A stretch of DNA of 64,000 bases from Citrobacter amalonaticus. Its GTDB lineage: Bacteria > Pseudomonadota > Gammaproteobacteria > Enterobacterales > Enterobacteriaceae. Every line of letters begins with the position of its first letter. The first letter of the stretch is position 1. Of the stretch, positions 21,641 to 36,726 are shown piece by piece. The stretch spans positions 3,782,001 through 3,846,000 of the forward strand of contig JARDVN010000001.1 of assembly GCA_028994555.1 (NCBI GenBank), in the 5' to 3' direction. The notes under the pieces were generated by a model that was not told where the DNA came from, ran no database searches, and saw only the letters and a list, made by a program, of their open reading frames with translations. The position numbers were made by a program, and so were the translations under genes.

Positions 21641-22207
21641 ATGTTACAACTGAACGCTAAAACAACAGCCCTGGTCATTATTGACCTGCAGGAAGGGATC
21701 CTGCCCTTTGCCGGCGGCCCTCATGGCGCCAGTGACGTGGTCGCGCGCGCCGCCCGGCTGGCACAGACGTTTCGTGCTAACGGCTCCCCGGTGGTGATGG
21801 TCCGTGTGGGCTGGTCTGATGATTACGCCGAAGCGCTTAAACAACCCGTTGATGCACAGGCACCAGCCAAAACGTTGCCGGAAAACTGGTGGGCCTATCC
21901 GCCAGCGCTGGGCAAAGCCGACAGCGATCTGGAAGTCACCAAACGCCAGTGGGGCGCATTCTATGGCACGGATCTTGAACTTCAGTTACGCCGTCGCGGT
22001 ATCGACACCATCGTACTGTGCGGGATTTCGACCAACATCGGCGTCGAGTCCACCGCACGTAACGCCTGGGAACTGGGCTTTAGCCTGGTGATTGCTGAAG
22101 ACGCCTGTAGCGCCGCCAGCGCCGACCAGCATCAGAACAGCCTGACGCACATCTTCCCTCGTATTGCGCGTGTGCGCAGCACAGAAGAGATCGTCAACGC
22201 CTTATGA
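21641..22207 (+). CDS. yecD: Isochorismatase family hydrolase YecD
   Basis: Predicted cysteine hydrolase of the isochorismatase family; substrate unknown. 188 residues from the ATG at 21641 ([19 protein letters not shown]); another ATG precedes it directly. The catalytic triad positions are visible: Asp in VIIDLQEG, Lys in [10 protein letters not shown], Cys in [12 protein letters not shown]. The stop overlaps yecE by ATGA, so the pair is coupled as in E. coli. Confidence 0.94.
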   Translation: MLQLNAKTTALVIIDLQEGILPFAGGPHGASDVVARAARLAQTFRANGSPVVMVRVGWSDDYAEALKQPVDAQAPAKTLPENWWAYPPALGKADSDLEVTKRQWGAFYGTDLELQLRRRGIDTIVLCGISTNIGVESTARNAWELGFSLVIAEDACSAASADQHQNSLTHIFPRIARVRSTEEIVNAL

Positions 22208-23024
22208 TCTACATTGGTCTGCCGCAATGGTCGCACCCAAAATGGGTGCGTCTTGGGATCACCGGTCTTGAAGAGTATGCCCGCCACTTCAACTGCGTGG
22301 AGGGCAATACAACGCTGTACGCGCTGCCAAAAGCGGAGATTGTGGCACGCTGGTACGCCCAGACCACGGATGCGTTTCGTTTCTGTTTTAAATTCCCGGC
22401 GACCATTTCCCATCAGGCGGCTCTGCGCAATTGCGATGATCTGCTCCACGAATTCCTGACCCGGATGTCGCCGCTGGAAAGCCGCATCGGTCAGTACTGG
22501 CTGCAATTGCCCGCCACCTTTGGCCCACGCGATCTCCCTGCTCTCTGGCATTTTCTTGATGCCTTACCACAGACGTTTACCTACGGCGTCGAAGTCCGAC
22601 ATCCTGAATTTTTCGCTAAAGGTGACGCTGAACAACAGCTCAATAGTGGATTGCATCAGCGCGGGGTGAATCGGGTTATCCTCGACAGCCGTCCGGTACA
22701 CGCGGCCCGCCCACATAATGAAGCCATCCGCGACGCCCAGCGCAAGAAGCCGAAACTGCCGGTTCATGCTGTAGTGACCGCGAACAATCCGCTGGTGCGC
22801 TTTATCGGCAGCGATGATATGCAGCAAAACCGGGAATTCTTTGCCGACTGGCTAAAAAAAATTACCGCTCTGGGAACAGGCCACCACGCCGTATCTCTTT
22901 TTTGCATACCCCGGATATCGCACAGGCTCCGGAACTGGTCGATACTCTGTGGCAGGACTTGCAAGACGTCTTACCGGATATCGGAACTGCTCCGTCCATT
23001 CCACAGCAATCTTCTCTTTTCTGA
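22204..23024 (+). CDS. yecE: DUF72 family protein YecE (frame broken twice)
   Basis: Conserved TIM-barrel protein of unknown function. The first 215 residues read normally ([18 protein letters not shown]). Then an A run at 22854-22861 (eight, seven expected) and a T run at 22898-22903 (six, five expected) break the frame. Correcting both gives [19 protein letters not shown] and a C-terminus PQQSSLF, with 272 residues, the E. coli length. As given, the frame runs on falsely to 23064. Confidence 0.9.
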
Positions 23025-23075
23025 AATTGCCACCTATCATAGACAGTGCCATCAGCCATTTTAAAGGGAGTTTGT

Positions 23076-25220
<2,145 letters not shown>

Positions 25221-25228
25221 TATTAAGA

Positions 25229-25304
25229 GTCATAGGCCGGATAAGACATTAGCCGCATCCGGCATTTTGCCGGGGGCGCTTCGCTTGCCCGGCCTACAAC
25301 GTCA
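25229..25304. repeat. BIME after cmoB
   Basis: Two facing REP-like sequences, AGGCCGGATAAGACATTAG ... GCATCCGGC and GCCGGGGGCGCTTCG ... GCCCGGCC, lie between convergent cmoB and cutC. No gene is present in this gap apart from the 3' part of MicL. Confidence 0.8.
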
Positions 25305-25325
25305 TTCATCAGGCAAATTTAGCGT

Positions 25326-25359
25326 AAAAAAAAGGCCCCTGTTGAATGGGCAGGGGCCT
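25326..25359 (-). terminator. Terminator of cutC and MicL
   Basis: On the minus strand AGGCCCCTG pairs with CAGGGGCCT (25333-25359) and is followed by eight U. This is a strong intrinsic terminator shared by cutC mRNA and the sRNA within its 3' end. Confidence 0.92.
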
Positions 25360-25633
25360 GGTACGAGCAAGCATCATATTGGGCGACATGATGCAACGGT
25401 AAAATCATTTGGCCTGATGGCGAACAATGATTCCTTTCATCTCAGCAACCGACTTGCCGTCTACCGCATAGCGGGAATATTCATCCGCTTGCTTGTCTGT
25501 CGACATCGACAGACCCTGATTGCGATAGCGCATGGGTGAAACCAGCAAGGTTCCGGCGGAGCTGTGTACTTCCCGTACTCCGGCATCCAGGAAACGCGGC
25601 AGATTTTCTGCGCGAACCCCCCGCTCCGGCCAT
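25326..25633 (-). ncRNA. micL: MicL, sigma-E-dependent sRNA from the cutC 3' end
   Basis: In E. coli MicL starts inside cutC under sigma-E, is about 308 nt long, and is processed to an 80-nt 3' form that represses lpp. Here a sigma-E-like promoter (GAACTT, 17-bp spacer, TCCAA) lies at 25639-25666, giving a start near 25633. The distance from there to the terminator end is 308 nt. The last 80 nt contain a hairpin GCATCAT ... ATGATGC (25370-25395) before the terminator. A homopolymer expansion at 25617-25622 is inside it. Transcript ends are inferred. Confidence 0.78.
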
Positions 25634-26152
25634 AATGATTGGAGCACCAGGTTGAGCGATAAGTTCAATAATATTTGCTAAACCTTGCACCGCATCGGAT
25701 TTTTGCCCTGACGTCAGCACTCTGGCGACACCCAGCTCCGCAAGATTATTCAGCGCATTTAACGGATTAGCGCACATATCGAACGCGCGATGGAAGGTCA
25801 CAGCCAGAGGACCCGCCTCGTCCATAATCTGCCGCATGCGTGGCATGTCGACATGACCGTCAGGATCAAGAATGCCTGTCACCAGTCCGGGAAAACCCAG
25901 TTCACGCACGGTCCGTACATCGTCCAGCATCGCCGCGAACTCACCGTCGGTATAACAAAAATCGCCACCGCGCGGCCGGATGATCGGATGCACCGGAATC
26001 GTCACCGCCTGACGAACCGAGCGCAGCACGCCCAGTGATGGCGTTAAGCCTCCTTCTTTTGGCGCGGCGCACAGTTCAATGCGGTCCGCGCCGTTTTGCT
26101 GCGCCGTAAGCGCGCACTCCATGCTGTAACAACAGATTTCCAGCAATGTCAT
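25405..26152 (-). CDS. cutC: Copper homeostasis protein CutC (frame broken once)
   Basis: TIM-barrel protein linked to copper tolerance; in E. coli that phenotype was traced to MicL and not the protein. The N-terminus [19 protein letters not shown] is typical. A six-C run at 25617-25622 (five expected) breaks the frame after APIIMAGAG; the other frame continues [19 protein letters not shown]. Corrected length is 248 residues, as in E. coli. yecM overlaps or abuts at 26155. Confidence 0.93.
25639..25666 (-). promoter_or_regulatory. Sigma-E promoter within cutC for MicL
   Basis: Read on the minus strand: GAACTT at 25666-25661, 17-bp spacer, then TCCAA at 25643-25639, close to the sigma-E consensus GGAACTT/TCnAA. 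It is placed exactly as in the E. coli cutC gene. Confidence 0.75.
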
Positions 26153-26154
26153 AT

Positions 26155-26724
26155 TCACTCCTGTTGCTGTTCACTGGCGACAATTGCCTCAATCGACCAC
26201 GGATGGAACTTGACGGTGACCTTCCCGTCAGTGACCGCCAGCGTCGGGTTCGGCAGACGTTCGTGTTCCCCTTTCGGTGAACTGGTTTTGACAAAAATGC
26301 CCGGCTGGCTCAGCCCGTCATCGGAAAGCAGTGCCAGTGCGCGTGCATTCAGGGTTTCAGGAGAGCCTGGCAGGACAATCTCAATGTGTTCCCACCCTTC
26401 ATGAGGATACCGCTTTTCGCCGGGCCACGGCAGTTCCACAATGCTTAAACGCCAGTGCGCGACGCACACCGGCTCATGCAGTTTGAACAGACAAATCGGT
26501 CTGCCGTTAATGGTATTTTCCGACAGCAGCTCGCCACATTGTTCAAATCCTCGACGCCAGCGTTCAGCAGTGGCGTTCTGATGACAGCGCAAAGAAATGT
26601 GATCGGCCTCAAGCGGTGCAACATCCAGACCGAGGCGAGTGGAAAGTTCTGTGAACGCCTGAGTGAATCGCGGTAAATCTGCGGAAATATCATGCAGTTC
26701 GTCAATGGTCTGCCAGTTCGCCAT
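26155..26724 (-). CDS. yecM: VOC-like family protein YecM
   Basis: Conserved protein of 189 residues with a fold like the vicinal-oxygen-chelate metal enzymes; its reaction is unknown. Landmarks: [20 protein letters not shown] at the start, [10 protein letters not shown] near residue 40, and [16 protein letters not shown] at the end. It sits 2 bp before cutC, so the two form an operon read away from argS. Confidence 0.93.
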   Translation of the reverse strand: MANWQTIDELHDISADLPRFTQAFTELSTRLGLDVAPLEADHISLRCHQNATAERWRRGFEQCGELLSENTINGRPICLFKLHEPVCVAHWRLSIVELPWPGEKRYPHEGWEHIEIVLPGSPETLNARALALLSDDGLSQPGIFVKTSSPKGEHERLPNPTLAVTDGKVTVKFHPWSIEAIVASEQQQE

Positions 26725-26962
26725 AATAAGAGCTCTTATCGGTGTTCAAAGCCGCTAATTTACTCCGTTGACCTCTCGCAACCAACCGCAGATTGCAGGA
26801 TTTGCGGTATGCATGCTTATGCACTCCTTTAACGCTTATTTTCTGTACGCGCTTACGGCTGCGCGGTGCTGACGCAGTGCGGCATTTGCAGTATACTCCC
26901 GCCCTTAATTCTTAAACTGGTGCGGTCAACATCAACCCGCTTCATCAACGTAAGGTATTCCG

Positions 26963-28696
26963 GTGAATATTCAGGCTCTTCTCTCAGAAAAAGTCAGTCA
27001 GGCCATGATTGCTGCAGGCGCGCCTGCAGATTGCGAACCGCAGGTTCGTCAGTCAGCAAAAGTACAGTTCGGCGACTATCAGGCCAATGGCATGATGGCA
27101 GTTGCTAAAAAACTGGGTATGGCGCCGCGACAACTGGCTGAGCAGGTGCTGACTCATCTGGATCTGAACGGTATCGCCAGCAAAGTTGAAATTGCGGGCC
27201 CTGGCTTTATCAATATCTTCCTCGACCCGGCATTCCTGGCGGAACACGTAGAACAGGCGCTGACCTCCGATCGTCTCGGCGTGGCAAAACCGGCGAAGCA
27301 GACGGTGGTTGTCGATTACTCCGCGCCAAACGTGGCGAAAGAGATGCACGTCGGTCACCTGCGTTCCACCATTATCGGTGATGCCGCCGTGCGTACCCTG
27401 GAATTCCTTGGCCACCATGTTATTCGCGCCAACCACGTCGGCGACTGGGGCACTCAGTTCGGCATGCTGATCGCGTATCTGGAAAAACAGCAGCAGGAAA
27501 ACGCCGGTGAAATGGCGCTGGCGGACCTCGAAGGTTTCTATCGTGAAGCCAAAAAACATTACGACGAAGATGAAGCCTTCGCCGAGCGCGCCCGTAGCTA
27601 CGTGGTAAAACTGCAGGGCGGCGACGAGTACTTCCTGCAGATGTGGCGCAAGCTGGTCGACATCACCATGTCCCAGAACCAGATCACCTATGACCGTCTG
27701 AACGTGACCCTGACCCGCGACGATGTGATGGGCGAAAGCCTGTACAACCCAATGCTGCCGGGGATCGTGGCCGATCTGAAAGCCAAAGGTCTGGCCGTCG
27801 AAAGCGAAGGCGCCACCGTCGTATTCCTTGATGAGTATAAAAACAAGGAAGGCGAACCGATGGGCGTCATCATTCAGAAGAAAGATGGCGGCTATCTGTA
27901 CACCACCACCGATATTGCCTGCGCCAAGTACCGTTATGAAACGCTGCATGCCGATCGCGTGCTCTACTACATCGACTCCCGTCAGCATCAGCACCTGATG
28001 CAGGCGTGGACCATCGTGCGTAAAGCCGGTTACGTTCCGGACTCCGTGCCGCTGGAACACCACATGTTCGGCATGATGCTGGGCAAAGACGGTAAACCGT
28101 TCAAAACCCGCGCCGGCGGCACAGTGAAGCTGGCTGATCTGCTAGACGAAGCCCTGGAACGCGCCCGTCGTCTGGTGAGTGAGAAGAACCCGGATATGCC
28201 GGCAGACGAACTGGAAAAACTGGCCAACGCCGTCGGGATTGGCGCGGTGAAATACGCCGATCTCTCCAAAAACCGTACCACCGACTACATCTTCGACTGG
28301 GACAACATGCTCGCCTTCGAAGGCAATACCGCGCCTTACATGCAGTACGCCTACACTCGTGTGCTGTCGGTATTCCGTAAGTCCGGTCTGGATGAAAATG
28401 ATCTGGCGAACGCGAAGGTGCAGCTCAGCGAAGATCGCGAAGCGCAACTGGCTGCCCGTCTGCTGCAGTTCGAAGAGACGCTGACCGTTGTTGCGCGTGA
28501 AGGGACGCCGCACGTAATGTGTGCCTACCTGTATGACGTCGCCGGTCTGTTCTCAGGCTTCTACGAACACTGCCCAATCCTGAGCGCAGAAAACGAAGAA
28601 GTTCGTAACAGCCGCCTGAAACTGGCGCTGTTGACGGCAAAAACGTTGAAGCTGGGTCTGGATACCCTGGGTATCGAAACCGTAGAGCGGATGTAA
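26963..28696 (+). CDS. argS: Arginine-tRNA ligase
   Basis: Class Ia synthetase for tRNA-Arg. 577 residues, the E. coli length. The HIGH-type motif appears as HVGHLRS around 130, and the additional N-terminal domain ([19 protein letters not shown]) recognises the D-loop. The C-terminal anticodon domain ends [12 protein letters not shown]. Start ATG at 26963 is a GTG-type codon in the sequence (GTGAATATTCAG). Divergent from yecM. Confidence 0.97.
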   Translation: MNIQALLSEKVSQAMIAAGAPADCEPQVRQSAKVQFGDYQANGMMAVAKKLGMAPRQLAEQVLTHLDLNGIASKVEIAGPGFINIFLDPAFLAEHVEQALTSDRLGVAKPAKQTVVVDYSAPNVAKEMHVGHLRSTIIGDAAVRTLEFLGHHVIRANHVGDWGTQFGMLIAYLEKQQQENAGEMALADLEGFYREAKKHYDEDEAFAERARSYVVKLQGGDEYFLQMWRKLVDITMSQNQITYDRLNVTLTRDDVMGESLYNPMLPGIVADLKAKGLAVESEGATVVFLDEYKNKEGEPMGVIIQKKDGGYLYTTTDIACAKYRYETLHADRVLYYIDSRQHQHLMQAWTIVRKAGYVPDSVPLEHHMFGMMLGKDGKPFKTRAGGTVKLADLLDEALERARRLVSEKNPDMPADELEKLANAVGIGAVKYADLSKNRTTDYIFDWDNMLAFEGNTAPYMQYAYTRVLSVFRKSGLDENDLANAKVQLSEDREAQLAARLLQFEETLTVVAREGTPHVMCAYLYDVAGLFSGFYEHCPILSAENEEVRNSRLKLALLTAKTLKLGLDTLGIETVERM

Positions 28697-28742
28697 AGGG
28701 TAAAAATCAGCGCACGTCGGGTTGAGGATGATGACACACCTT

Positions 28743-28840
28743 CTGCCTGATGGCGCTTCGCTTATCAGGCCTACGGACCACTGGTTGATGTCGTGTAGTT
28801 TGTAGGCCGGGTAAGGCATAGCCGTCACCCGGCCTAAACG
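28743..28840. repeat. BIME after argS
   Basis: Facing REP-like hairpins (GCCTGATGGCGCTTCGCTTATCAGGC and GTAGGCCGGGTAAGGC ... GCCGTCACCCGGCC) fill the gap between argS and convergent rhiN. The gap holds no gene. Confidence 0.82.
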
Positions 28841-28863
28841 CGAATCCGTACGTATTCAGGCTA

Positions 28864-30003
28864 TCAGAAATACTTCCGTAAATACTCCGTCAGACACAGC
28901 ATCGCCATCGCCTGGCCGTAGGGCATGGACGTCAGCGGAATCGCCCGATAGAAGTCGAGATCGTGGCCCATTCCCGTACCGAAAGACGTTTGCAGCAGTT
29001 CCCCTTGCGGGGAAATGTTGCGCACAATTCCACGAATCGCTTTTTCCGCCACGTCGGCATAGTCCGCACTGACATAACGCTTGCGTACCGCTTTTAAAAT
29101 TCCGTAAGCGAACCCTGCAGTGGCGGAGGCTTCCAGGTAGGAGTGCGGATCGTCAAGCAGCGTATGCCACAATCCGCTCTCATCCTGACAGTTCGCCAGC
29201 GCGGCAATCTGCGCATTCAGCACCTGCACCAGATAACGGCGCACGGCGTTATTTTCTGGCAGATCCACCAGTTCGAGGAAGTCCGGGATCACAATGGTCA
29301 GCCAGCTATTGCCGCGTGCCCAGCGGGCGCTGGCAAAGTTATGATGCCCGTCGTAATTCCAGCCGTGGAACCACAGGCCGGTCTCCCGATCCATCAGATT
29401 CTGTACGTGCAGCAAAAACTGATAGGTCGCCTCTTCCACATATTCAGGACGCTTAAGCAACTTACCGATTTTCGCCAGCGGCAGTACCGTCATCATCAGG
29501 GTGTCATCCCACATTTGCTGATGGTTCTCTTCCGCCAGCGTGATGTGCTGCATACCACCGTGATCGGTGCGCGGCATCTCATACATCGCCCATTCCGCCC
29601 ATGCGTCGAGCCACGGCAGATACGCCGGATTACGCGTCTCCTCGTAGCGATACGCCAGCGTCAGGAACGGCGCCATCGTGTTGACGTTTTTGGTGGTGGT
29701 CCCTTCGGCGAAACGGTCAGCAAACCAGTTGTCGATGATGTCGCGCATCGTTTCGTCGCCGGTCTGCTGGTAGTACTGATACATCCCGTACAGCCCGACG
29801 CCGTGCGTCCATTCCCACCCTGCCCAGCCTTTGGTGTCTATCACACGTCCGTCGTCCAGGCGCAGCAGAAATTGACCCGTCTCGTCCTTGATGTTCACCA
29901 GATTGGTCGTCACCGTCTGAATTAACGCTTTCAGCGCTTCCCGTGAGATAAACCGTTCCGGCTGACGCAGTAACGAGCTATGTTTGACAGGCCAAACCTT
30001 CAT
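28864..30003 (-). CDS. rhiN: GH105 unsaturated rhamnogalacturonyl hydrolase (RhiN-like)
   Basis: Hydrolyses the unsaturated galacturonyl-rhamnose disaccharide released by rhamnogalacturonan lyases. 379 residues of an alpha/alpha-barrel type, with the family signatures WEWTHGVGLYGMYQYY near 63 and MWDDTLMMTVLPLAKIG near 164, the likely catalytic Asp pair region. No signal peptide, so it acts in the cytoplasm. It follows a GPH-family transporter by 4 bp, the same pairing as rhiT-rhiN in soft-rot Erwinia. Family assignment is firm; the exact substrate is inferred. Confidence 0.82.
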   Translation of the reverse strand: MKVWPVKHSSLLRQPERFISREALKALIQTVTTNLVNIKDETGQFLLRLDDGRVIDTKGWAGWEWTHGVGLYGMYQYYQQTGDETMRDIIDNWFADRFAEGTTTKNVNTMAPFLTLAYRYEETRNPAYLPWLDAWAEWAMYEMPRTDHGGMQHITLAEENHQQMWDDTLMMTVLPLAKIGKLLKRPEYVEEATYQFLLHVQNLMDRETGLWFHGWNYDGHHNFASARWARGNSWLTIVIPDFLELVDLPENNAVRRYLVQVLNAQIAALANCQDESGLWHTLLDDPHSYLEASATAGFAYGILKAVRKRYVSADYADVAEKAIRGIVRNISPQGELLQTSFGTGMGHDLDFYRAIPLTSMPYGQAMAMLCLTEYLRKYF

Positions 30004-30007
30004 ATTT

Positions 30008-31592
30008 TTAACCTCTGTGATAAGTCGAATTCCATATCGCAGCCTGCTTCAGCGAAGGAGCCGCGGGTTTATTACGATTCAGGTAACCAATGTTGTTGTT
30101 ACCCCAAAGTGATTCATACGGCAGTCCGGCAAGCATCTCGACGGTGGCGCGTGCCTGCGGGGTAATACTTTCCGGCATTGCGCGACCGGATTCGCGCATT
30201 TTCACCGTCTCTTCGCGCAGCGTGCAGTGGGTCTGCAAATTCAGTTTAAAGCGCAGGGAGACCAGGAAGCCGCAGGCCAGCACCAGCAGCGTACCGCAGC
30301 TGAGGATCAGCAAAATGGTATGACTGACCGATTCGGGTTGCGTATGTTGCCCGGAGACAAAACCCGACATCTGCATGACAATCCCGACCAGCATCACCGC
30401 TCCTGCCTGCGATGCTTTACGCGTCAGAGTCATGATGCCGGCGAAGATCCCTTCGCGACGCTGGCCGGTAATGACTTCATCCACATCCGCAATGTAGGTG
30501 TAGGTGTTCCACGGAACATAGTTGATACCGCCGCGGCCCAGACCGGCTACCGCAGAAACCAGCAGCAACAGAGAGTAGATGTCGCTCAATCCGGCGTAGT
30601 AAAGCACCGCGTAAGAGAGCGAGCTCAGACCGAACAACACCACAACCATTCGATAGGATGGCGCGGGCCCAAAACGGATGCACAGCGGGATCATGGCGAT
30701 AACCGCAATGAACTGGAAAATCGCCATCGTGCCGAGCAAATTCGACGCCATTGACGCTTCCTGCATCAGGACAAACACCACATAGTAGGTAAAGACGGCG
30801 TTGAACACGTCCTGTGCGATGTAACCGCCGAGATACATCCCCAGATGTTGACGGAAAATCTTAATCCGCAGTGTGGAACTTAACTCTACGAACAGGCGGT
30901 TCATGCTCTGGCCGAAGGTGAGGCTTTTTTTCTCTTCTTCCGCCCGCAGCGCCGCTTCCGTCCACTCTTCACGCGGGCGTTCCCAGGTAAAGAACCAGAC
31001 AAAGGTCAGCATCAGCGCGCACAGCACCGAAAACACCAGGCTGGCATAAAAGAAAGAGATTGGGTTGTCCTTCCCGAACGCCGTTAACAAAATACCGGGC
31101 AGGAAAGAGGCCAGAATAGCGGACATTTGCGCCATACCGATACGCGCGCCGGAAAACTTGGTTTTCTGTTTGAAATCATCGGTCATCTCCGGCACCAGCG
31201 TCTCGTAAGGCACCAGAATCATGGTATAGACGATATCAAACAGCAGATAGGTCAGCAGGTAATACCAAAAGCTCATATCCCCTACCCACATCAGCGAGTA
31301 GCTGAATACGCATGGGATCCCCAGCAAGATAAAGAACTTACGCCGACCAAAGCGTTTACCGAACCAGGTGGAACCGAAGTTATCAGTCAAAAAAGCCCAT
31401 CAGTGGACTGACGACAGCATCAAGCACCCTTGCAGCCGCAAAGATGAAGGTCGCTTCAATAGGAGAAAGCCCACAGAACGTCGTATAGAAATAGAGCAGC
31501 CAGGCCGCCGTGAGCGCCGTCGTGCCTGCTCCCAGAAAATCACCTGAACCATAGGCGAAATAATTCACCAATCCAATTTTACGTGTTTTCAT
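30008..31592 (-). CDS. rhiT: GPH-family sugar transporter, RhiT-like (frame broken once)
   Basis: Cation symporter of the glycoside-pentoside-hexuronide family with about 12 helices, predicted to import rhamnogalacturonide oligomers for RhiN. It begins MKTRKIGLVNYFAYGSGDFLG at 31592. A six-A run at 31389-31394 (five expected) breaks the frame at LMGFF; the continuation is LTDNFGSTWFGKRFGRRKFF, the typical loop 2-3 of the family. Corrected length 527 residues. A KdgR-like box lies about 170 bp upstream. Substrate is inferred from the neighbour. Confidence 0.82.
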
Positions 31593-31854
31593 TGCCGTTA
31601 ACCCTGCAAATGGTTGGGGGGACTCCCGGCCGGTTGGCTGCGCCAAAGGAGTTCTTACACGGCTACAGTAGAAGCTTACAAAGTGGGATACCTTTTCGTT
31701 TTTGCCACCTGCGGGAGTGAAATGGCAAAAACACAAAGAGACCGGCAACACGTGTCACCGATTTATAAAACAGCGTTTCTTTTCAATCAAAAGGCAAGGT
31801 CAAAAATGCGAGTCAGGCAGCAGTTTCACCCCTGCCTGATGAGGAAAACAACCG
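31593..31854. promoter_or_regulatory. rhiT leader and control region
   Basis: A 262-bp gap between rhiT and flhE with no gene. It holds a KdgR-like operator at 31764-31782 and a six-G run at 31616-31621 in the rhiT leader that may be another over-called homopolymer. I saw no convincing CRP site. Confidence 0.6.
31764..31782. promoter_or_regulatory. KdgR-like operator upstream of rhiTN
   Basis: TATAAAACAGCGTTTCTTT agrees at 17 of 19 positions with the pectin-regulon consensus AATRAAAYRNYRTTTYATT. KdgR represses rhiTN in Dickeya. Its position before rhiT supports the same circuit here; binding has not been shown. Confidence 0.62.
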
Positions 31855-32246
31855 TCAACGATAGTTCACAATCACCTGATTGCTCTGGACTTTTAATGCA
31901 GGAATTAAGCGACCACCGCCGGGGACTTCCCAGATAAAACGCAGTGGTTCAACGGCGGGTACGTTGCTGAAAGCCAGCGTGGTGCCGCTCTGCCCTTCTA
32001 TCTCCACGCAGCGCGATTGTGAACATAAGCGCACGCGTAAACCGGCAGGCGTCGGGCCATTAAGTTCATATCGCCAGGCGACCAGCGTCATCAGACCGGA
32101 GACGGGCTGGCTGGATGAAAGCGGTGCCGACGAGGCCGCCACACCGCGATGATTCAGGGTTATGCCGATACTACTGGCCTGCCACGCCCCTTCCCCGGCA
32201 GCCTGTACCGCCAGCGGAAAAAGTAACAGCCAAAGCAGTTTGCGCA

Positions 32247-32247
<1 letters not shown>
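31855..32247 (-). CDS. flhE: Flagellar protein FlhE
   Basis: Periplasmic chaperone-like protein of the flagellar export system; it prevents proton leak through the export gate in Salmonella. 130 residues with a signal peptide (MRKLLWLLLFPLAVQA). Two cysteines near the middle (LCSQSRCVEIEG) may form a disulfide. Its start overlaps the flhA stop by one base, the last gene of flhBAE. Confidence 0.94.
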
Positions 32248-34318
<2,071 letters not shown>

Positions 34319-34326
<8 letters not shown>

Positions 34327-35469
34327 CGGTAGTCTTCTCGTTCATAAAATCCAGGGCCTCAGGCACCGGAAGATTTGCAGGTTGTGGTGGACGTTCCCCA
34401 CCGGCGAGTCGCCAGCGTTTAAGCTGCCACACCCATGCCAGCACTTCCGCGACGGCGGCGTAGAGTTGACCAGGGATCTGCTGACCAATCTCAGCATGGC
34501 GATAAAGCGCACGTGCCAGCGGCGGCGCTTCAAGGGTGGGAATTTTGTTCTCGGCGCCGATCTCACGAATGCGCAGGGCCACGAGTCCGGCCCCTTTCGC
34601 CACGACTTTCGGCGCGCTCATCTTATTCTCGTCGTATTGCAGCGCCACCGAGTAGTGAGTCGGGTTGGTGACGATGACATCGGCATTCGGGACATCACTC
34701 ATCATGCGTCGACTCGCCGCCTGGCGCTGCATCTGTCGGATACGCCCCTTCACATGCGGGTCGCCTTCGTTCTGTTTAAATTCGTCACGGATATCCTGGC
34801 GTGACATACGCAATTTTTTCAGATGGCTCATGATCTGGAAAATCACGTCGAATCCGACCATCGGGATCACTCCCAGCACCACCAGTAGCGCACACAGGCC
34901 AACAAGATCCAACGCATTGCCCATCGCCGTGCGTGGAGACTCCGCCATCAGGCGCATCATCTCCGGCCAGTTATGCCACAGGTAGAGTGCCGTCACGCTG
35001 CCCACCAGCGTGGATTTCAGAATCGCCTTCAGCAGTTCCGCCCCGGTCTGCGCGGAAAACATGCGTTTGATGCCGGGCAGTGGATTGAGCTTGGAAAATT
35101 TGGGTTGTAGCGATTTACCGCTAAAAACAAGACCGCCGAGCAGGACCGGCGAGATCAGCGCCACCACGACAACGCCGGTGATCAGCGGCAGCAACGCGAT
35201 CATCGCTTCTTTAATCAGCAGAATGATTTGCCCGAGGATCAGGTTGGGGTCATTGACCATGCTGTGGTCAAAGCGCAACCCCGCCGACAGCATGCCCGAT
35301 AACCGTCTGGCCAACGACTCGCCGCCAATCCAGATAATGCAGACGCCCACCAGCAAAATCAGCAGTGAGGTCAGTTCTCTGGAACGGGGGGATCTGCCCC
35401 TCTTCCCGCGCTTTCTCAAGTCGGTGGGGTGTGGGGGGCTTCTGTTTTGTCGTCGTTCTCTTCGGACAC
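34319..35469 (-). CDS. flhB: Flagellar export switch protein FlhB (frame broken twice)
   Basis: Export-gate protein that switches secretion from rod/hook to filament subunits. The conserved self-cleavage motif NPTH is present (VIVTNPTHYSVAL). Start is the GTG at 35469 (MSEENDDKTEAPTPHRLEKA). Two six-base G/C runs, 35386-35391 and 35433-35438, each have one base more than expected; correcting both gives 382 residues, the E. coli length. First gene of flhBAE, 0.2 kb after cheZ. Confidence 0.93.
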
Positions 35470-35576
35470 GCATCAGATCCTGGATGGGCTTATGAGCGAA
35501 AATGATGCCAGAACAGCATTGAGTTAATGGCAAGAGTAAGCAGCAAAAAAAGGCGGGGTTTATGGCGTTAATGGTG

Positions 35577-35660
35577 AATGCCGGAGGCGATGCGGCGCAT
35601 CTTATCGGGCCTACATGATGTGTGTGTAGGCCCGATAAGCAAAGTGCCACCGGGCAATGA
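35577..35660. repeat. BIME between cheZ and flhB
   Basis: REP-like arms GCCGGAGGCGATGCGGCGCATCTTATCGGGCC and GTAGGCCCGATAAGC... face each other in the 194-bp gap between cheZ and flhB. The flhB class 2 promoter must lie in the remaining 100 bp, but I did not identify it. Confidence 0.75.
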
Positions 35661-35663
35661 GAG

Positions 35664-36308
35664 CTAAAACCCGAGGCTGTCCAGCAGGTCGTCCACCTGA
35701 TCCTGGCTTGCGACAACGCCCGCTTTGGTCGCATCGACCTGCGGGCCATTCAGCAGGCTTTCACTTTCGCGTTTGGGTCGGGAACTCTGCTCCGGAATGT
35801 TTTCCAGTAGCACCATCAGCAGCTGACGTTCGATCTCCTGAATCACATCCATCATGCGTTTGATAACCTGACCGGTCAGATCCTGGAAGTCCTGCGCCAT
35901 CATGATGTCGAGCAGTTGCGCGTTGGTGAAACTGGTATGTCCGGGCACATCACCGAGGTATTTGCGCGTATCCGTCACCAGTTCGCGGGCGTCAGAGAGC
36001 TCAATCGGGTTTTCAAACCACTCGTCCCAGCGCTTGCTCAGCGCCTTCGCCCCTTTCTCCATTTCGTCCTGATGCGGCTGAGAGGCTTCAACGCTGTTCA
36101 GCGCTCGCTCAGCGGCCTGCGCGGTCATCTGCACCACGTAGTCCAGACGATCGCGGGCATCGGGAATGGCTTCTGCCGCTTCGGCGATGGCCTGGTCCAG
36201 CCCCAGTTCGCGCAGGCTGTCACGCAGCATACGGGTCAGGCTACCAATGCGGGCAATGATATCCCCGGCAGAATGTTCATCTACGGGTTTAATCTGTGGT
36301 TGCATCAT
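35664..36308 (-). CDS. cheZ: CheY phosphatase CheZ
   Basis: Speeds removal of phosphate from CheY, ending the tumble signal. 214 residues from the ATG at 36308 ([16 protein letters not shown]). The catalytic Gln region [14 protein letters not shown] and the CheY-binding C-terminal helix [12 protein letters not shown] are intact. Last gene of tar-tap-cheRBYZ; 10 bp after cheY. Confidence 0.97.
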   Translation of the reverse strand: MMQPQIKPVDEHSAGDIIARIGSLTRMLRDSLRELGLDQAIAEAAEAIPDARDRLDYVVQMTAQAAERALNSVEASQPHQDEMEKGAKALSKRWDEWFENPIELSDARELVTDTRKYLGDVPGHTSFTNAQLLDIMMAQDFQDLTGQVIKRMMDVIQEIERQLLMVLLENIPEQSSRPKRESESLLNGPQVDATKAGVVASQDQVDDLLDSLGF

Positions 36309-36318
36309 GGTCAGCCCC

Positions 36319-36726
<408 letters not shown>

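Noticed and set aside
31616..31621. Six-G run in the rhiT leader as a regulatory element
   Set aside because: It fits the window-wide pattern of run over-calling and there is no frame to test it.
35470..35749. N-terminal extension of FlhB to 35749
   Set aside because: It arises only from the two frame changes; the family start is the GTG at 35469, and the extension has no FlhB-like sequence.
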